NCBI GenBank assembly: GCA_910588875.1
Contig: CAJURT010000045.1
Location: 1-27,420, forward strand
DNA length: 27,420 nt
Direction of reading: 5' to 3'
Origin: an uncultured Lachnospiraceae bacterium
GTDB taxonomy: Bacteria; Bacillota; Clostridia; Lachnospirales; Lachnospiraceae
Part shown: positions 21,341-27,420 of the stretch, piece after piece
How the letters are laid out: every line of letters starts with the position of its first letter
Numbering within the stretch: position 1 is the stretch's first letter
Notes under the pieces: generated by a model
Told to the model about the DNA's origin: nothing
The model's database searches: none
The model's input: only the letters and a program-made list of their open reading frames with translations
Made by a program: the position numbers and the translations under genes

Positions 21341-23332
21341 TTAATCTCCGTCCTGCTGGCTCTGAAAGGCCCGGAGCCGCTGGTTGGCAATGGACCAGTC
21401 GATGGTGTCCCCGCCTACGGCCTGCTGGATGGCCTGCATGTTTTCCCCAAACTCCGGGGATCGGATGATCCGGATAATATCCGGGTCCAGTTCCTCCCGG
21501 TTATCCCGCAGGTTCTGCTCCGCCAGCCCCATCACCAGTTCCAGCGCATCCGTAGCCTGGATGCCCTTCTGCTTTTTGTAGGACTTCACCACGCTTTCCA
21601 GGCGCCGCTTCTCCTGCATCTTGGCCGCCACCTCCTCCTTGGAGGCAAAGTAGCCGATCTGCGTATCCTGCGGAGCCTCCATCAGGAAGCGCTCCTCCCG
21701 GTCGTAAATCCGGACCCGGGAAAGGTCATCCGGGTTATAGCGGACAAATACCTCCTCGCCCAGATGGTCATAAACCAGGCTGTCGGACACAAACCAGAGA
21801 TCCTTTTCATAAAACCGCAGCTTTACCCCGTCCCGCCTTACCTTCTGCAGGCGTGTGCTCCGCAGTAACATCAGGTTTAACTCTTCCTCCGGCGCCTTCC
21901 TCTGCTCCACCAGATACCGGGCAAATGCCGCATCCGGCGTCATCCCCCGCAGCCCCTCCGCGCTGCTGGGCCGTTTGTTGTAGTACCCGGCAATCCAGGT
22001 GTCCACGAACCCGGAGAAATCCTCCAGGACTGCCATCTTTCCGGTCTCCTTCATCAGCTTTTTTAAGCGTTCCGGCCGCTCCTGGGTATTGCCCCCGGTG
22101 TAGTGGTCAAAGAGTTTTGAAAACTCCTCCTTCACGGTCAGGAAGGTCCGTTCAATGATCTTGGCCCGGGCATTCCGTACCAGGGCGGTGTGGAAGTCAA
22201 TCCCCAGCCGGGACATGATGGTCTCCGGGTCCAACTCCGTGTTTTTTGCCTTTTTCCGGAACCCGCGGCCTCCCAGGTCGAAGGTTAAAAACTCACGGCC
22301 GTTATCGGATAAGATCCGTTTCGGGATCCCGTAGTGCTCGATCCCCCGCCGAAGGGCGTACATGGTGGCGTCCGCAGAGGGGTTTAATGTTACGTGCCAG
22401 CCAACCATCTTGCGGCTCCGGACGTCTAAAAAGCCGGTTAAGTACACCCGCAGCGGCTTGCCGTCTTCTAAGACAAACAGGTCAAAGGTGTGGTTATCCG
22501 ATACCCAGATATCATTGCTGTACAGATCCTCGTAGCTCCGGTGTATGTACGGCAGGCATTTGTCCCGGCAGGCCTTCTCCCCGTAGCGGTAGTACTGCAG
22601 CACGGCCGGCGGGATAATCTCCTCCGCCCACCGCAGGAAAGTCCGCTCGGAGGGAATGTCCTGCAAAAGCCCAGTCCTCCCAGTCTTTTTCAGTTCCAGC
22701 TTGGCTAACTGGATACAGAGCGTGGCCGCCTTACGGCTTTCGTCCAGGTAGTAATACTCAAACAGGTCATAGACTTCCTGTTTCATCTTTTTGGGGTGGT
22801 TCCCATGCCGGCCCCGGCTGTCCACCAAGGCGGCCTCCCCGGACTTCCTGCGGGCCTCGTCCCAGCGGCGGATCGTCCGCAGGCTCATGGGCATGTCCGG
22901 GTACTGCAATTGGAGGATCCGCACGTAATTGGCATCCGCCTCCGCCAGGCTTTTGCCCCTGTTCTTTTCCTCGTAACGGTAAGCAATCCAGTCATCCAGG
23001 ATTTTGTTTTTCCGGTTCAGGTCCTGGCGCTCCCCCGCCGACAGCCGTTCATAGTCCAGCCGGATCGGTGGGGAGTTCTCCGGCTCCGGGGAGGAAGCTG
23101 CCTCCTGTCGGCGCTTCTCCTTGTCCAGCTTGCGCAGATAACGTCGGATTTCCTTGTCTGGGAGGCTGGATAGGGGGATACGGTAGGAGATGCCACCTCG
23201 GCCACGGGTATTTTCAACAACTTCGTGTTCCAATTTATTCTCATTACACTGTTTACAAATATAACGTTCAGAGCACCCGCGTAGCTGGGCATACTCTTCT
23301 ACGGTTAATCGAATATTAGCAATCCCTTCCAT
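21341..23332 (-). CDS. MuA-like DDE transposase
   Basis: 663 residues from ATG 23332 (GGAGGTGA nine bases upstream; TTG 23335 is the alternative). An N-terminal winged-helix domain binds DNA (RLTVEEYAQLRGCSERYICK). Further HTH domains lie to ~240. The RNase H-like catalytic core has D279 (WVSDNHTFD), D343 (RILSDNGREF) and E394 (AKIIERTF). The C-terminal Mu-type beta-barrel follows (~470-560), then a region for ATPase contact. It cuts phage ends and joins them to target DNA by replicative transposition. Length equals that of MuA, and all three catalytic residues are present, so it is likely active. Confidence 0.95.
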   Translation of the reverse strand: MEGIANIRLTVEEYAQLRGCSERYICKQCNENKLEHEVVENTRGRGGISYRIPLSSLPDKEIRRYLRKLDKEKRRQEAASSPEPENSPPIRLDYERLSAGERQDLNRKNKILDDWIAYRYEEKNRGKSLAEADANYVRILQLQYPDMPMSLRTIRRWDEARRKSGEAALVDSRGRHGNHPKKMKQEVYDLFEYYYLDESRKAATLCIQLAKLELKKTGRTGLLQDIPSERTFLRWAEEIIPPAVLQYYRYGEKACRDKCLPYIHRSYEDLYSNDIWVSDNHTFDLFVLEDGKPLRVYLTGFLDVRSRKMVGWHVTLNPSADATMYALRRGIEHYGIPKRILSDNGREFLTFDLGGRGFRKKAKNTELDPETIMSRLGIDFHTALVRNARAKIIERTFLTVKEEFSKLFDHYTGGNTQERPERLKKLMKETGKMAVLEDFSGFVDTWIAGYYNKRPSSAEGLRGMTPDAAFARYLVEQRKAPEEELNLMLLRSTRLQKVRRDGVKLRFYEKDLWFVSDSLVYDHLGEEVFVRYNPDDLSRVRIYDREERFLMEAPQDTQIGYFASKEEVAAKMQEKRRLESVVKSYKKQKGIQATDALELVMGLAEQNLRDNREELDPDIIRIIRSPEFGENMQAIQQAVGGDTIDWSIANQRLRAFQSQQDGD

Positions 23333-23485
23333 CAATCCTTATCACCTCCCTACTACTTTTTTGTATCGTAATCCCTCCGCTCCTTCTGACGGCTGCCGGG
23401 CTTAATACCGGGCGGAGAAAAATTTCTTGCATTTTTCCGGAATCTACGGTATGATAATCCCAGACGCTTGTCTGACGCCCTCTGT

Positions 23486-23722
23486 TTACGTGCCTGTTGC
23501 GGAGGGCGTTTCTTTTTGTCCCTTTCTTCTGGCTGGTACTTTCCCACGGCTTACCACCACCGATAACCCATCGGCTGCATAGCTTCCGCAGTAATCCTCA
23601 AGCAGCACGCACACAGTCCCACACACCGTAAACGGCCGGCTCCTGACGGTAAACACCTTCCCACGGTTCTTCTCCGGCACGTAATAATTGCCATTCATAA
23701 TTACCTGGTCACCAATCTCCAT
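23486..23722 (-). CDS. Small early protein, SH3/KOW-like
   Basis: 78 residues from ATG 23722, chosen for GGGAGAAGGA just upstream; the frame extends further but without a site. Predicted small beta-barrel: MEIGDQVIMNGNYYVPEKNR, GKVFTVRSRPFTVCGTVCVL, YAADGLSVVV, then a basic tail. Such short early proteins are common in Clostridia prophages. Function unknown. It is the last small gene before the transposase, where Mu has ner, but it has no HTH and is not a Ner homologue. Confidence 0.72.
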   Translation of the reverse strand: MEIGDQVIMNGNYYVPEKNRGKVFTVRSRPFTVCGTVCVLLEDYCGSYAADGLSVVVSRGKVPARRKGQKETPSATGT

Positions 23723-23733
23723 TCCTTCTCCCT

Positions 23734-23898
23734 CTAACTTTGTGTTAATGCCCACATCTCCCACAACTCCACTTCACAGATCTGGGCAGCAATCCCTGCC
23801 ACAAACGGGTCATCAGAATGGACCTTTTTGGAATGTAACCGGAACCTTTCTACTACCTGGGCCAGGAGTTCATTCGTCCTGGCATCATTATTTTTCAT
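23734..23898 (-). CDS. Small early protein, unknown
   Basis: 54 residues from ATG 23898, with AAAGGAG at good spacing. Mostly helical: MKNNDARTNELLAQVVERFR, then FVAGIAAQICEVELWEMWAL. The longer upstream frame lacks a ribosome site. No recognised motif. Part of the early small-gene cluster and co-oriented with it. Confidence 0.65.
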   Translation of the reverse strand: MKNNDARTNELLAQVVERFRLHSKKVHSDDPFVAGIAAQICEVELWEMWALTQS

Positions 23899-23926
23899 AG
23901 TCCATTCTCCTTTAGAAAATTTCAGT

Positions 23927-24280
23927 TTAGTTGTTCTTGTCGCCTGTTCCACTCTTCTTTGACCTTATCCAGATCTCTACCTGTTGGATATCCCTGGCAA
24001 AGATATCTACTCCATATTCGCTGATCTCAATACTGCATATCCTTTTCTTCTCTATTTGTTCATCAATAAAATCAACTTCATATACAATATCCCCGATTTT
24101 GCAGGGTAATTTTAACAGTTTGTCCTGTTCCTCTAATTCTTCATAGGCTGCAAGGCTATCCGTTGGACTTCCATCACCCAGATCCGGAAGTCTATAAAAT
24201 GTTTCACCGCATCGATCACACGCATAAGATTGCTTATATACCGCAACCCCTTCATGATTCCTGGTTGTCAGCCGTTTCAT
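23927..24280 (-). CDS. Small early protein with N-terminal Cys pair
   Basis: 117 residues; GGAGGGACTGGA precedes the ATG. The N-terminus has C21-x2-C24 (YACDRCGETFY), then LAAYEELEEQDKLLKLPCKI, GDIVYEVDF and a beta-rich C-terminus. The AYEELEEQDKLLKLP-type segment is frequent in early proteins of Firmicute phages with no assigned function. A single Cys pair plus C60 may bind a metal. Unknown role. Confidence 0.75.
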   Translation of the reverse strand: MKRLTTRNHEGVAVYKQSYACDRCGETFYRLPDLGDGSPTDSLAAYEELEEQDKLLKLPCKIGDIVYEVDFIDEQIEKKRICSIEISEYGVDIFARDIQQVEIWIRSKKSGTGDKNN

Positions 24281-24330
24281 TCCAGTCCCTCCAATCTTAA
24301 TTTCATCTACGCATCTATTAAAACTATCTC

Positions 24331-24591
24331 TTAATTTAATTGAAACGGGTTACAAAATAATTCTTCCTTGGGATACACTAATTCTCTACAGCGCTCATAC
24401 AATCCCGGATAGACATGAGGGTTAAAATTAAATCCATACTTTTTGTGAAACTCATCATTACTCATCCGGAACCATTCACACCCAAGTTTTACCATATCGT
24501 AGCCCTTAACACTTCCATCCGAATATACAATCTGTAAACTTCCCATAATTGGAATTAATTCACGAATATATTTAGCCTTCACAGTCTCCAT
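24331..24591 (-). CDS. Small early protein, unknown
   Basis: 86 residues from ATG 24591; GGAGGAA is very close to it and TTG 24600 in frame is an alternative. The first half is beta-rich (ELIPIMGSLQIVYSDGSVKG), and the second is helical with aromatic residues (CEWFRMSNDEFHKKYGFNFN). No recognised family. Its lower GC than that of the late genes fits the AT-richer early cluster. Confidence 0.65.
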   Translation of the reverse strand: METVKAKYIRELIPIMGSLQIVYSDGSVKGYDMVKLGCEWFRMSNDEFHKKYGFNFNPHVYPGLYERCRELVYPKEELFCNPFQLN

Positions 24592-24603
24592 TTCCTCCAA
24601 ATC

Positions 24604-24750
24604 TTAAGTCAATCTGTCAAGAGGACAGTTGCCTCCTTCCTTAATCCTGCTGCATAAATGCTCCTCATCTGCTGTATCCCTGAATTTGCAATAGTTATTG
24701 CAAATATCCTCACATACTTCCTGTAATATCTCTTTTAAGCTTTTCTCCAT
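24604..24750 (-). CDS. Small cysteine-rich early protein
   Basis: 48 residues, starting MEKSLKEILQEVCEDICNNY. Cysteines at C13, C17, C21, C33 and C42 suggest metal binding. Three consecutive ATGs (24756, 24753, 24750) follow GAGGT; the third has the best spacing. The TAA lies 12 bases before the next gene's ATG. Similar short Cys-rich proteins occur in Clostridia phage early regions. Function unknown. Confidence 0.65.
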   Translation of the reverse strand: MEKSLKEILQEVCEDICNNYCKFRDTADEEHLCSRIKEGGNCPLDRLT

Positions 24751-24773
24751 CATCATTACCTCGATTCGTCTTA

Positions 24774-25547
24774 TCACTCCTCCACGTCATCTATATCCAG
24801 ACATTGATCCCATAACTCTTTTAGGCTCCTTTTGCTTTTCCATGTATGGGCCAGCTTAATCTCTGCCTGAATAAACGGCCTTATCTGGTCTGGATATCTT
24901 TGCATGTTCTCAACTGCATGCTGGTCACTCATGAACATGCACGCCATACAAGAACATCTTTCCAGGTATTCATAACAGAAATGCGGTTCTAAATGCAGCT
25001 TTCTCCCCATTTCAAACATTTTTCCCTTTTCGTAATCCAGGCAGGGCCGGAACCAGTGACAGGTAAAATCCCCTTTCCTTTTTGTCCATAGTGTTGTACT
25101 GTGGTATTCTATCTCTGGCAATTTTGCGCGTCCTTTGCTCTCATCCCGCCGCTCTCCTGATAGGAACAAGCATTTAGTTCCCAGGATATCTCTGTGATTC
25201 CGGATCCAATGATCCGTTACACCCGTTTTTAAGTATGCGGTACACCACCGGTTTTTCATATCCGGCCATTTCAATCTTTCTTCCAGCAGCAGGTTAAGGA
25301 ATCCTTTGGGATGCTGGAGCAATACCGGGGTGATTCCTAAAAAAGCAGCTGTTTTATGGAACATTTTGACGTTCTCCGGATATTCAAACCCGGTATCGCA
25401 ATACAACAGGAATATCTTTTCTTTTGGAAATTCCTTCAGAGCCCAATACAGCGCCCCTGTGCTGTCAATTCCGTTAGAATAGCTTACAATAATACTGGTA
25501 TAATCAGTCTGTATTCCCTCCGTTACTATTTTGTTTGTTTTTGCCAT
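24774..25547 (-). CDS. PAPS reductase-like PP-loop ATPase
   Basis: 257 residues. PP-loop at ~24-29 (SNGIDS, a variant of SGGxDS), then CDTGFEYPENVKMF, NRWCTAYLKTG (C102), and LSGERRDESKGR. A C-terminal Cys set (C191, C198, C200, C203) could bind a metal or Fe-S cluster. Members of this superfamily adenylate substrates; they include PAPS/APS reductases and DndC of DNA phosphorothioation. No Dnd partners are in the window. The true substrate is unknown. The ATG has no good ribosome site, so translation may rely on coupling to the HTH gene upstream. Confidence 0.85.
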   Translation of the reverse strand: MAKTNKIVTEGIQTDYTSIIVSYSNGIDSTGALYWALKEFPKEKIFLLYCDTGFEYPENVKMFHKTAAFLGITPVLLQHPKGFLNLLLEERLKWPDMKNRWCTAYLKTGVTDHWIRNHRDILGTKCLFLSGERRDESKGRAKLPEIEYHSTTLWTKRKGDFTCHWFRPCLDYEKGKMFEMGRKLHLEPHFCYEYLERCSCMACMFMSDQHAVENMQRYPDQIRPFIQAEIKLAHTWKSKRSLKELWDQCLDIDDVEE

Positions 25548-25575
25548 GTTGGTCTTGCTTTTCCATCTCCCTTCT

Positions 25576-25776
25576 TTATTCCAGTCCCTCCAACCCCAGT
25601 TCCTTCATAATTAATCTCTTCGTTTCCTTTTTGTTGTTTTTTCCACAGAGCACCTCTGTGATGGTTGCTCCTGTCACCCCGATCCGCGTGGCCAGTTCTT
25701 TTGATGTTATATTCTGCTTCACCAATTCAATCTTGATCTGCATCCCAAGCGGCGTCAGCTCCCGGGTCCTTTTCAT
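25576..25776 (-). CDS. Ner-sized HTH regulator, first early gene
   Basis: 66 residues; AGGAGGAAAAATTGG precedes the ATG. It is essentially one HTH: MQIKIELVKQNITSKELATR followed by IGVTGATITEVLCG. Position (first gene of the early operon, divergent from the repressor) and size match Ner of Mu or Cro, which shuts down early and repressor transcription after the switch. It would act at the operators between it and the repressor. Sequence resembles XRE proteins rather than Ner itself. Confidence 0.8.
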   Translation of the reverse strand: MKRTRELTPLGMQIKIELVKQNITSKELATRIGVTGATITEVLCGKNNKKETKRLIMKELGLEGLE

Positions 25777-25854
25777 CCAATTTTTCCTCCTTTCTTCTTG
25801 ATGTACGCTTTTAACTGGTATATAATTTACTAAAATCTAATTGATACATAATAC

Positions 25855-25883
25855 ATTATAGTTGTAAATTTAATACTTGTCAA
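25855..25883 (-). promoter_or_regulatory. Early promoter with perfect consensus
   Basis: Leftward TTGACA (25883-25878), a 17-bp spacer and TATAAT (25860-25855): an exact sigma-A consensus. Predicted start near 25848, giving a ~70-base leader before the HTH gene. The spacer coincides with operator O1. Confidence 0.9.
25860..25877. promoter_or_regulatory. Operator O1
   Basis: AGTTGTAAATTTAATACT, matching the perfect palindrome O2 in 16 of 18 bases. It sits in the -35/-10 spacer of the early promoter, so binding must block it. Its centre is 31 bp (about three turns) from O2. Confidence 0.75.
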
Positions 25884-25891
25884 TGTATATA
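25862..25891 (+). promoter_or_regulatory. Possible repressor promoter
   Basis: TTGTAA, 18 bp, TATATA reading toward the repressor gene. An alternative is TTGTCA (25877-25882) with TTAATA (25901-25906). Both overlap the operators, which suggests autoregulation; the true choice is not clear. Confidence 0.45.
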
Positions 25892-25908
25892 GTATTAAAT
25901 TTAATACT
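25891..25908. promoter_or_regulatory. Operator O2, perfect palindrome
   Basis: AGTATTAAATTTAATACT is an exact 18-bp palindrome, nine bases per half-site, upstream of the early promoter -35 and 18 bp before the repressor start. GGAGGTGA (25915-25922) gives the repressor a strong ribosome site. Confidence 0.78.
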
Positions 25909-25925
25909 TTTTCTGGAGGTGACCT

Positions 25926-26699
25926 ATGCCATTGGTAGAAAGAATTAAAACCGCCGCAAATCAAAAAGGGATTTCTATACCAGAAATAGCTAAAGAAATT
26001 GGTATCAGTGAAAAATCTATATATCGTTGGGATCAATCTGAACCATCATTTTCTAAAGTTATAGCTGTTGCAAATTTACTACAAGTTTCCCTATCATGGC
26101 TTGCTACTGGAATCCATGAAGATAACTCATTCGATCCTGAATTTATACAGCAATATGAAAAATTATCTGATTTAGATAAAGAAAAAATAAAATATTTCAT
26201 GGAAATAAGTTTAATAAAAACATCGATGCAGATGAAAGAGGAAATGCAGACCATTTATAAAACTCCAGAAGATCACTATTCTATGGTTCGAGAAGCTCCA
26301 AGCCATTATCAAACCAAACAAGATGTAATCGCTATTCTTGGATATGTTGCAGCAGGAGAACCTATTGAGGGCATTAGTATACCTTTAGGCTATATTCCAG
26401 CTACAGTTAATGCGGACTATGTACTGATAGCAAAAGGAGATAGCATGGAACCAGTGATATTAGACGGTGAATATATTTTTGTTAAAAAAAGTGACTCTCT
26501 TGAATATGGTGATATTGGTATCTTCTATATAGATGGGGATGTTACCTGCAAAAAATATCACCCACAGTCCGATTGTTTGATTTTACAGTCTTTAAACCCT
26601 GATTTTAAACCGTTTAAATATTCTTTAAATGAGCAATATGATTTTAAAATTCAGGGAAAAGTGATACTTACTAGTATTCAAAAGGGTAGATTTTCATAA
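25926..26699 (+). CDS. CI-like repressor, XRE HTH plus S24 peptidase
   Basis: 257 residues, the only sizeable rightward gene. HTH spans ~15-40 (ISIPEIAKEIGISEKSIYRW). A linker (~65-130) contains a coiled coil. The C-terminal LexA-type peptidase has cleavage site A143-G144 (GYVAAGEP), S173 (GDSMEP) and lysine K209 (VTCKKYH). It should keep early genes off and be inactivated by RecA-stimulated self-cleavage after DNA damage. Mu's own repressor lacks a peptidase domain, so induction control here is lambda-like, as in some other transposable phages. AT-rich compared with the late genes. Confidence 0.93.
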   Translation: MPLVERIKTAANQKGISIPEIAKEIGISEKSIYRWDQSEPSFSKVIAVANLLQVSLSWLATGIHEDNSFDPEFIQQYEKLSDLDKEKIKYFMEISLIKTSMQMKEEMQTIYKTPEDHYSMVREAPSHYQTKQDVIAILGYVAAGEPIEGISIPLGYIPATVNADYVLIAKGDSMEPVILDGEYIFVKKSDSLEYGDIGIFYIDGDVTCKKYHPQSDCLILQSLNPDFKPFKYSLNEQYDFKIQGKVILTSIQKGRFS

Positions 26700-26717
26700 G
26701 CGTTTATTTTTTTAATG

Positions 26718-26743
26718 CATTAATCTAATGTATTAGATTAATG
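26718..26743. repeat. 26-bp palindrome after repressor gene
   Basis: Arms CATTAATCTAAT and ATTAGATTAATG, 12 of 12 matched, separated by two bases, 19 bp after the repressor stop. It could terminate the repressor transcript (TGCTATTTTCT follows, a poor T-run) or bind a protein near the phage end. Confidence 0.6.
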
Positions 26744-26771
26744 TGCTATTTTCTATGAAATGTCTCAAGTT

Positions 26772-26791
26772 TTTTTGCCACTCTTGATGTC
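26772..26791. repeat. Presumed transposase-binding site, inner copy
   Basis: TTTTTGCCACTCTTGATGTC, matching the copy at 27143-27162 at 19 of 20 bases in the same orientation. The AAGAGTGGCAAAAA reading on the other strand resembles the A-rich core of Mu-end sites. Confidence 0.6.
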
Positions 26792-26806
26792 ATGTTTTTT
26801 CAAAAT

Positions 26807-26818
26807 TCGAGAGTGTCA
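26807..26818. repeat. Inverted partial copy of the end repeat
   Basis: TCGAGAGTGTCA is the reverse complement of TGACACTCTCGA, matching TGCCACTCTTGA of the adjacent site at 10 of 12 bases. It faces the copy at 26772, about 15 bp away. Confidence 0.45.
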
Positions 26819-26828
26819 CCTTTGAAAG

Positions 26829-26975
26829 CCTTGATTTTACTGGATTTATTGGATTAAGGAACCAAATTGTAACACCTATCCATTTAGTTCCTTAATCCTC
26901 CATTTTCATCCACATCTTAATTACCATTTCTCCTTAACAAAAAAGTCTCAAATCCCTTGATTTTAAGCGGATTTA
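26829..26975. repeat. Imperfect direct repeats CCTTGATTTTA-GGATTTA
   Basis: One copy at 26829-26848 and one at 26955-26975, sharing CCTTGATTTTA and GGATTTA with a short variable spacer. The two copies are 126 bp apart in the non-coding end region. Function unknown. Confidence 0.5.
26851..26898. repeat. 12-bp perfect inverted repeat
   Basis: GGATTAAGGAAC (26851-26862) and GTTCCTTAATCC (26887-26898) around a 24-bp loop. No T-run of note follows on either strand, so a protein-binding or cruciform site is as likely as a terminator. Confidence 0.6.
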
Positions 26976-26984
26976 AAGACTTTT
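26937..26984 (-). terminator. Bidirectional terminator-like hairpin
   Basis: AAAAGTCT and AGACTTTT arms with inner AAATC/GATTT pairs. On the minus strand the stem runs into TTTTTTG; on the plus strand into TTTT. It would insulate the prophage from leftward host transcription and also close rightward repressor transcripts. Confidence 0.55.
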
Positions 26985-27142
26985 AAACATAGATAAAAAT
27001 CAAAATCTTGCTCCATCACAACTCAAATAAACTCTAACAAATTTTATGACATAAAGAATGACAAAAATAAAATCAATCAATCCGTTTTTCCGCGTACTTT
27101 CAAGGTTTTTCGGGATTATTCGGGATTATTCACTATCACCCC

Positions 27143-27162
27143 TTTTTGCCACTCTTCATGTC
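27143..27162. repeat. Presumed transposase-binding site, terminal copy
   Basis: TTTTTGCCACTCTTCATGTC, 19 of 20 bases shared with the inner copy. It lies six bases inside the proposed phage terminus at 27168, the place expected for the outermost transposase site. Confidence 0.6.
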
Positions 27163-27168
27163 GGTTCA

Positions 27169-27387
27169 CATCTGTCCATTTTCATTTCACTCCTTTTTTG
27201 ATCAACATAAACGGAACTGTCTTCTTTTCCCGGAAGCATGTATAAAAATCTCTGGCCCTTTCAAAAAAGTTTGCACTTTCGTCCTTCTGCACAGCTTTGC
27301 TGGACGGTGTTGTCAACACCCCAAAAACGCAAAACGCCGGCAACCTATCGGGTTTCCAGCGTCTTGCTTAATCTTATGAAATTGGAG
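27169..27387. other. Flanking host intergenic region
   Basis: About 220 bp between the proposed phage end and the host stop codon, containing the host terminator and GGTGTTGTCAACACC, a palindrome at 27306-27320. No gene seen; a rightward 77-codon frame here has no ribosome site or family resemblance. Confidence 0.5.
27322..27360 (-). terminator. Host gene terminator
   Basis: On the minus strand GCTGGAAACC, loop CGATA, GGTTGCCGGC, followed by GTTTTGCGTTTTT. It lies 28 bases after the leftward host stop codon, the arrangement expected for a rho-independent terminator. Confidence 0.75.
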
Positions 27388-27420
27388 TTACATTCCCATC
27401 TGCTTTGCCACTTCCTCAGC
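27388..27420 (-). CDS. Host gene, C-terminal fragment
   Basis: Ten codons enter from the right edge and end in TAA at 27390-27388, reading AEEVAKQMGM. The frame is followed by a good terminator, which supports a real gene end. The product cannot be identified from ten residues. If real, the prophage inserted in the intergenic space behind this gene. Confidence 0.5.
   Translation of the reverse strand, partial: AEEVAKQMGM

Larger units (their letters stand above)
26700..27168. other. Phage left-end region, non-coding
   Basis: About 470 bp after the repressor without a convincing gene, AT-rich. It contains the repeats annotated separately: a 26-bp palindrome, two 20-bp direct repeats like transposase-binding sites, an inverted copy, a 12-bp inverted repeat and a hairpin with T-runs. 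A 10-bp tandem repeat (CGGGATTATT twice) lies at 27111-27130. In Mu the repressor reads toward the left end, as here. The end is placed near 27168, where the strand reads inward as TGAACCGACATGAAGAGTGG; the 5'-TG start is typical, but the exact base is not proven. Confidence 0.6.

Noticed and set aside
23353..23547. 64-codon leftward Lys/Arg-rich frame before the transposase
   Set aside because: GTG start without a usable SD, overlaps the preceding gene by about 60 bp, composition looks like chance; the ~150-bp gap may simply be a leader.
27146..27379. Rightward 77-codon frame at the phage-host junction
   Set aside because: It crosses the proposed phage terminus and the host terminator and has no ribosome site.
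27404..27417. TTTGCCACTTCCTC, similar to the end repeat
   Set aside because: It lies within the likely host gene C-terminus and matches only part of the motif, so chance is more likely.
1..27420. tRNA genes, CRISPR arrays, insertion sequences
   Set aside because: I found no tRNA cloverleaf, no regularly spaced repeats and no IS besides the phage's own transposase; a computed scan could still detect degenerate ones.

Overview
The window is most of one transposable (Mu-like) myophage prophage, with a short stretch of host DNA at the right edge. Evidence for the host is indirect. Strong AGGAGG-type ribosome binding sites, phage families typical of Firmicutes (XkdK/M/N/O/P/Q-like tail, SPP1-like portal and minor head protein, BhlA-like and LLH-like holins, an amidase with choline-binding-type repeats) and the general base composition suggest a Clostridia/Lachnospiraceae-type gut bacterium. 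That assignment is inference. The prophage runs from the phage left end, at about 27168 on the right, leftward past base 1. Tail completion genes, tail fibres and the phage right end lie outside the window.

Layout from right to left in the phage's own order. (1) 26700-27168: AT-rich, non-coding phage left end with repeated presumed transposase-binding sites. (2) 25777-26699: lysogeny switch, with a rightward CI-like S24-peptidase repressor and a leftward consensus early promoter whose spacer is filled by an 18-bp operator. (3) 23486-25776: small early genes, including a Ner-sized HTH protein and a PAPS-reductase-like enzyme. (4) 20363-23332: MuA-like DDE transposase and MuB-like AAA+ ATPase. 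(5) 16912-20349: accessory early/middle genes, including an AbrB-type regulator with a zinc ribbon, a GemA homologue, the endolysin and a Mor-family activator. (6) 16770-16911: terminator and probable Mor-dependent late promoter. (7) 15750-16755: holin-like membrane proteins. (8) 12580-15746: two winged-helix proteins, small terminase (DUF3486), an HTH protein and large terminase. (9) 6839-12567: portal, MuF-type minor head protein with a toxin-like C-terminus, scaffold, capsid and connectors. (10) 1-6828: contractile tail genes through the tape measure and an XkdQ-like baseplate hub protein.

Logic inferred from the sequence: repressor loss opens the leftward early operon, which makes transposase, target-selection ATPase and finally Mor. 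Mor then turns on the late operon from a palindrome centred near -42. A strong hairpin terminator overlaps this promoter and could stop early transcripts while late transcripts lack one arm and escape. The tail chaperone gene ends in a textbook A AAA AAG slippery site giving a -1 fusion product. The points most worth follow-up are the MuF-toxin/acidic small protein pair, the late promoter/terminator overlap, the operator arrangement and the left-end repeats.
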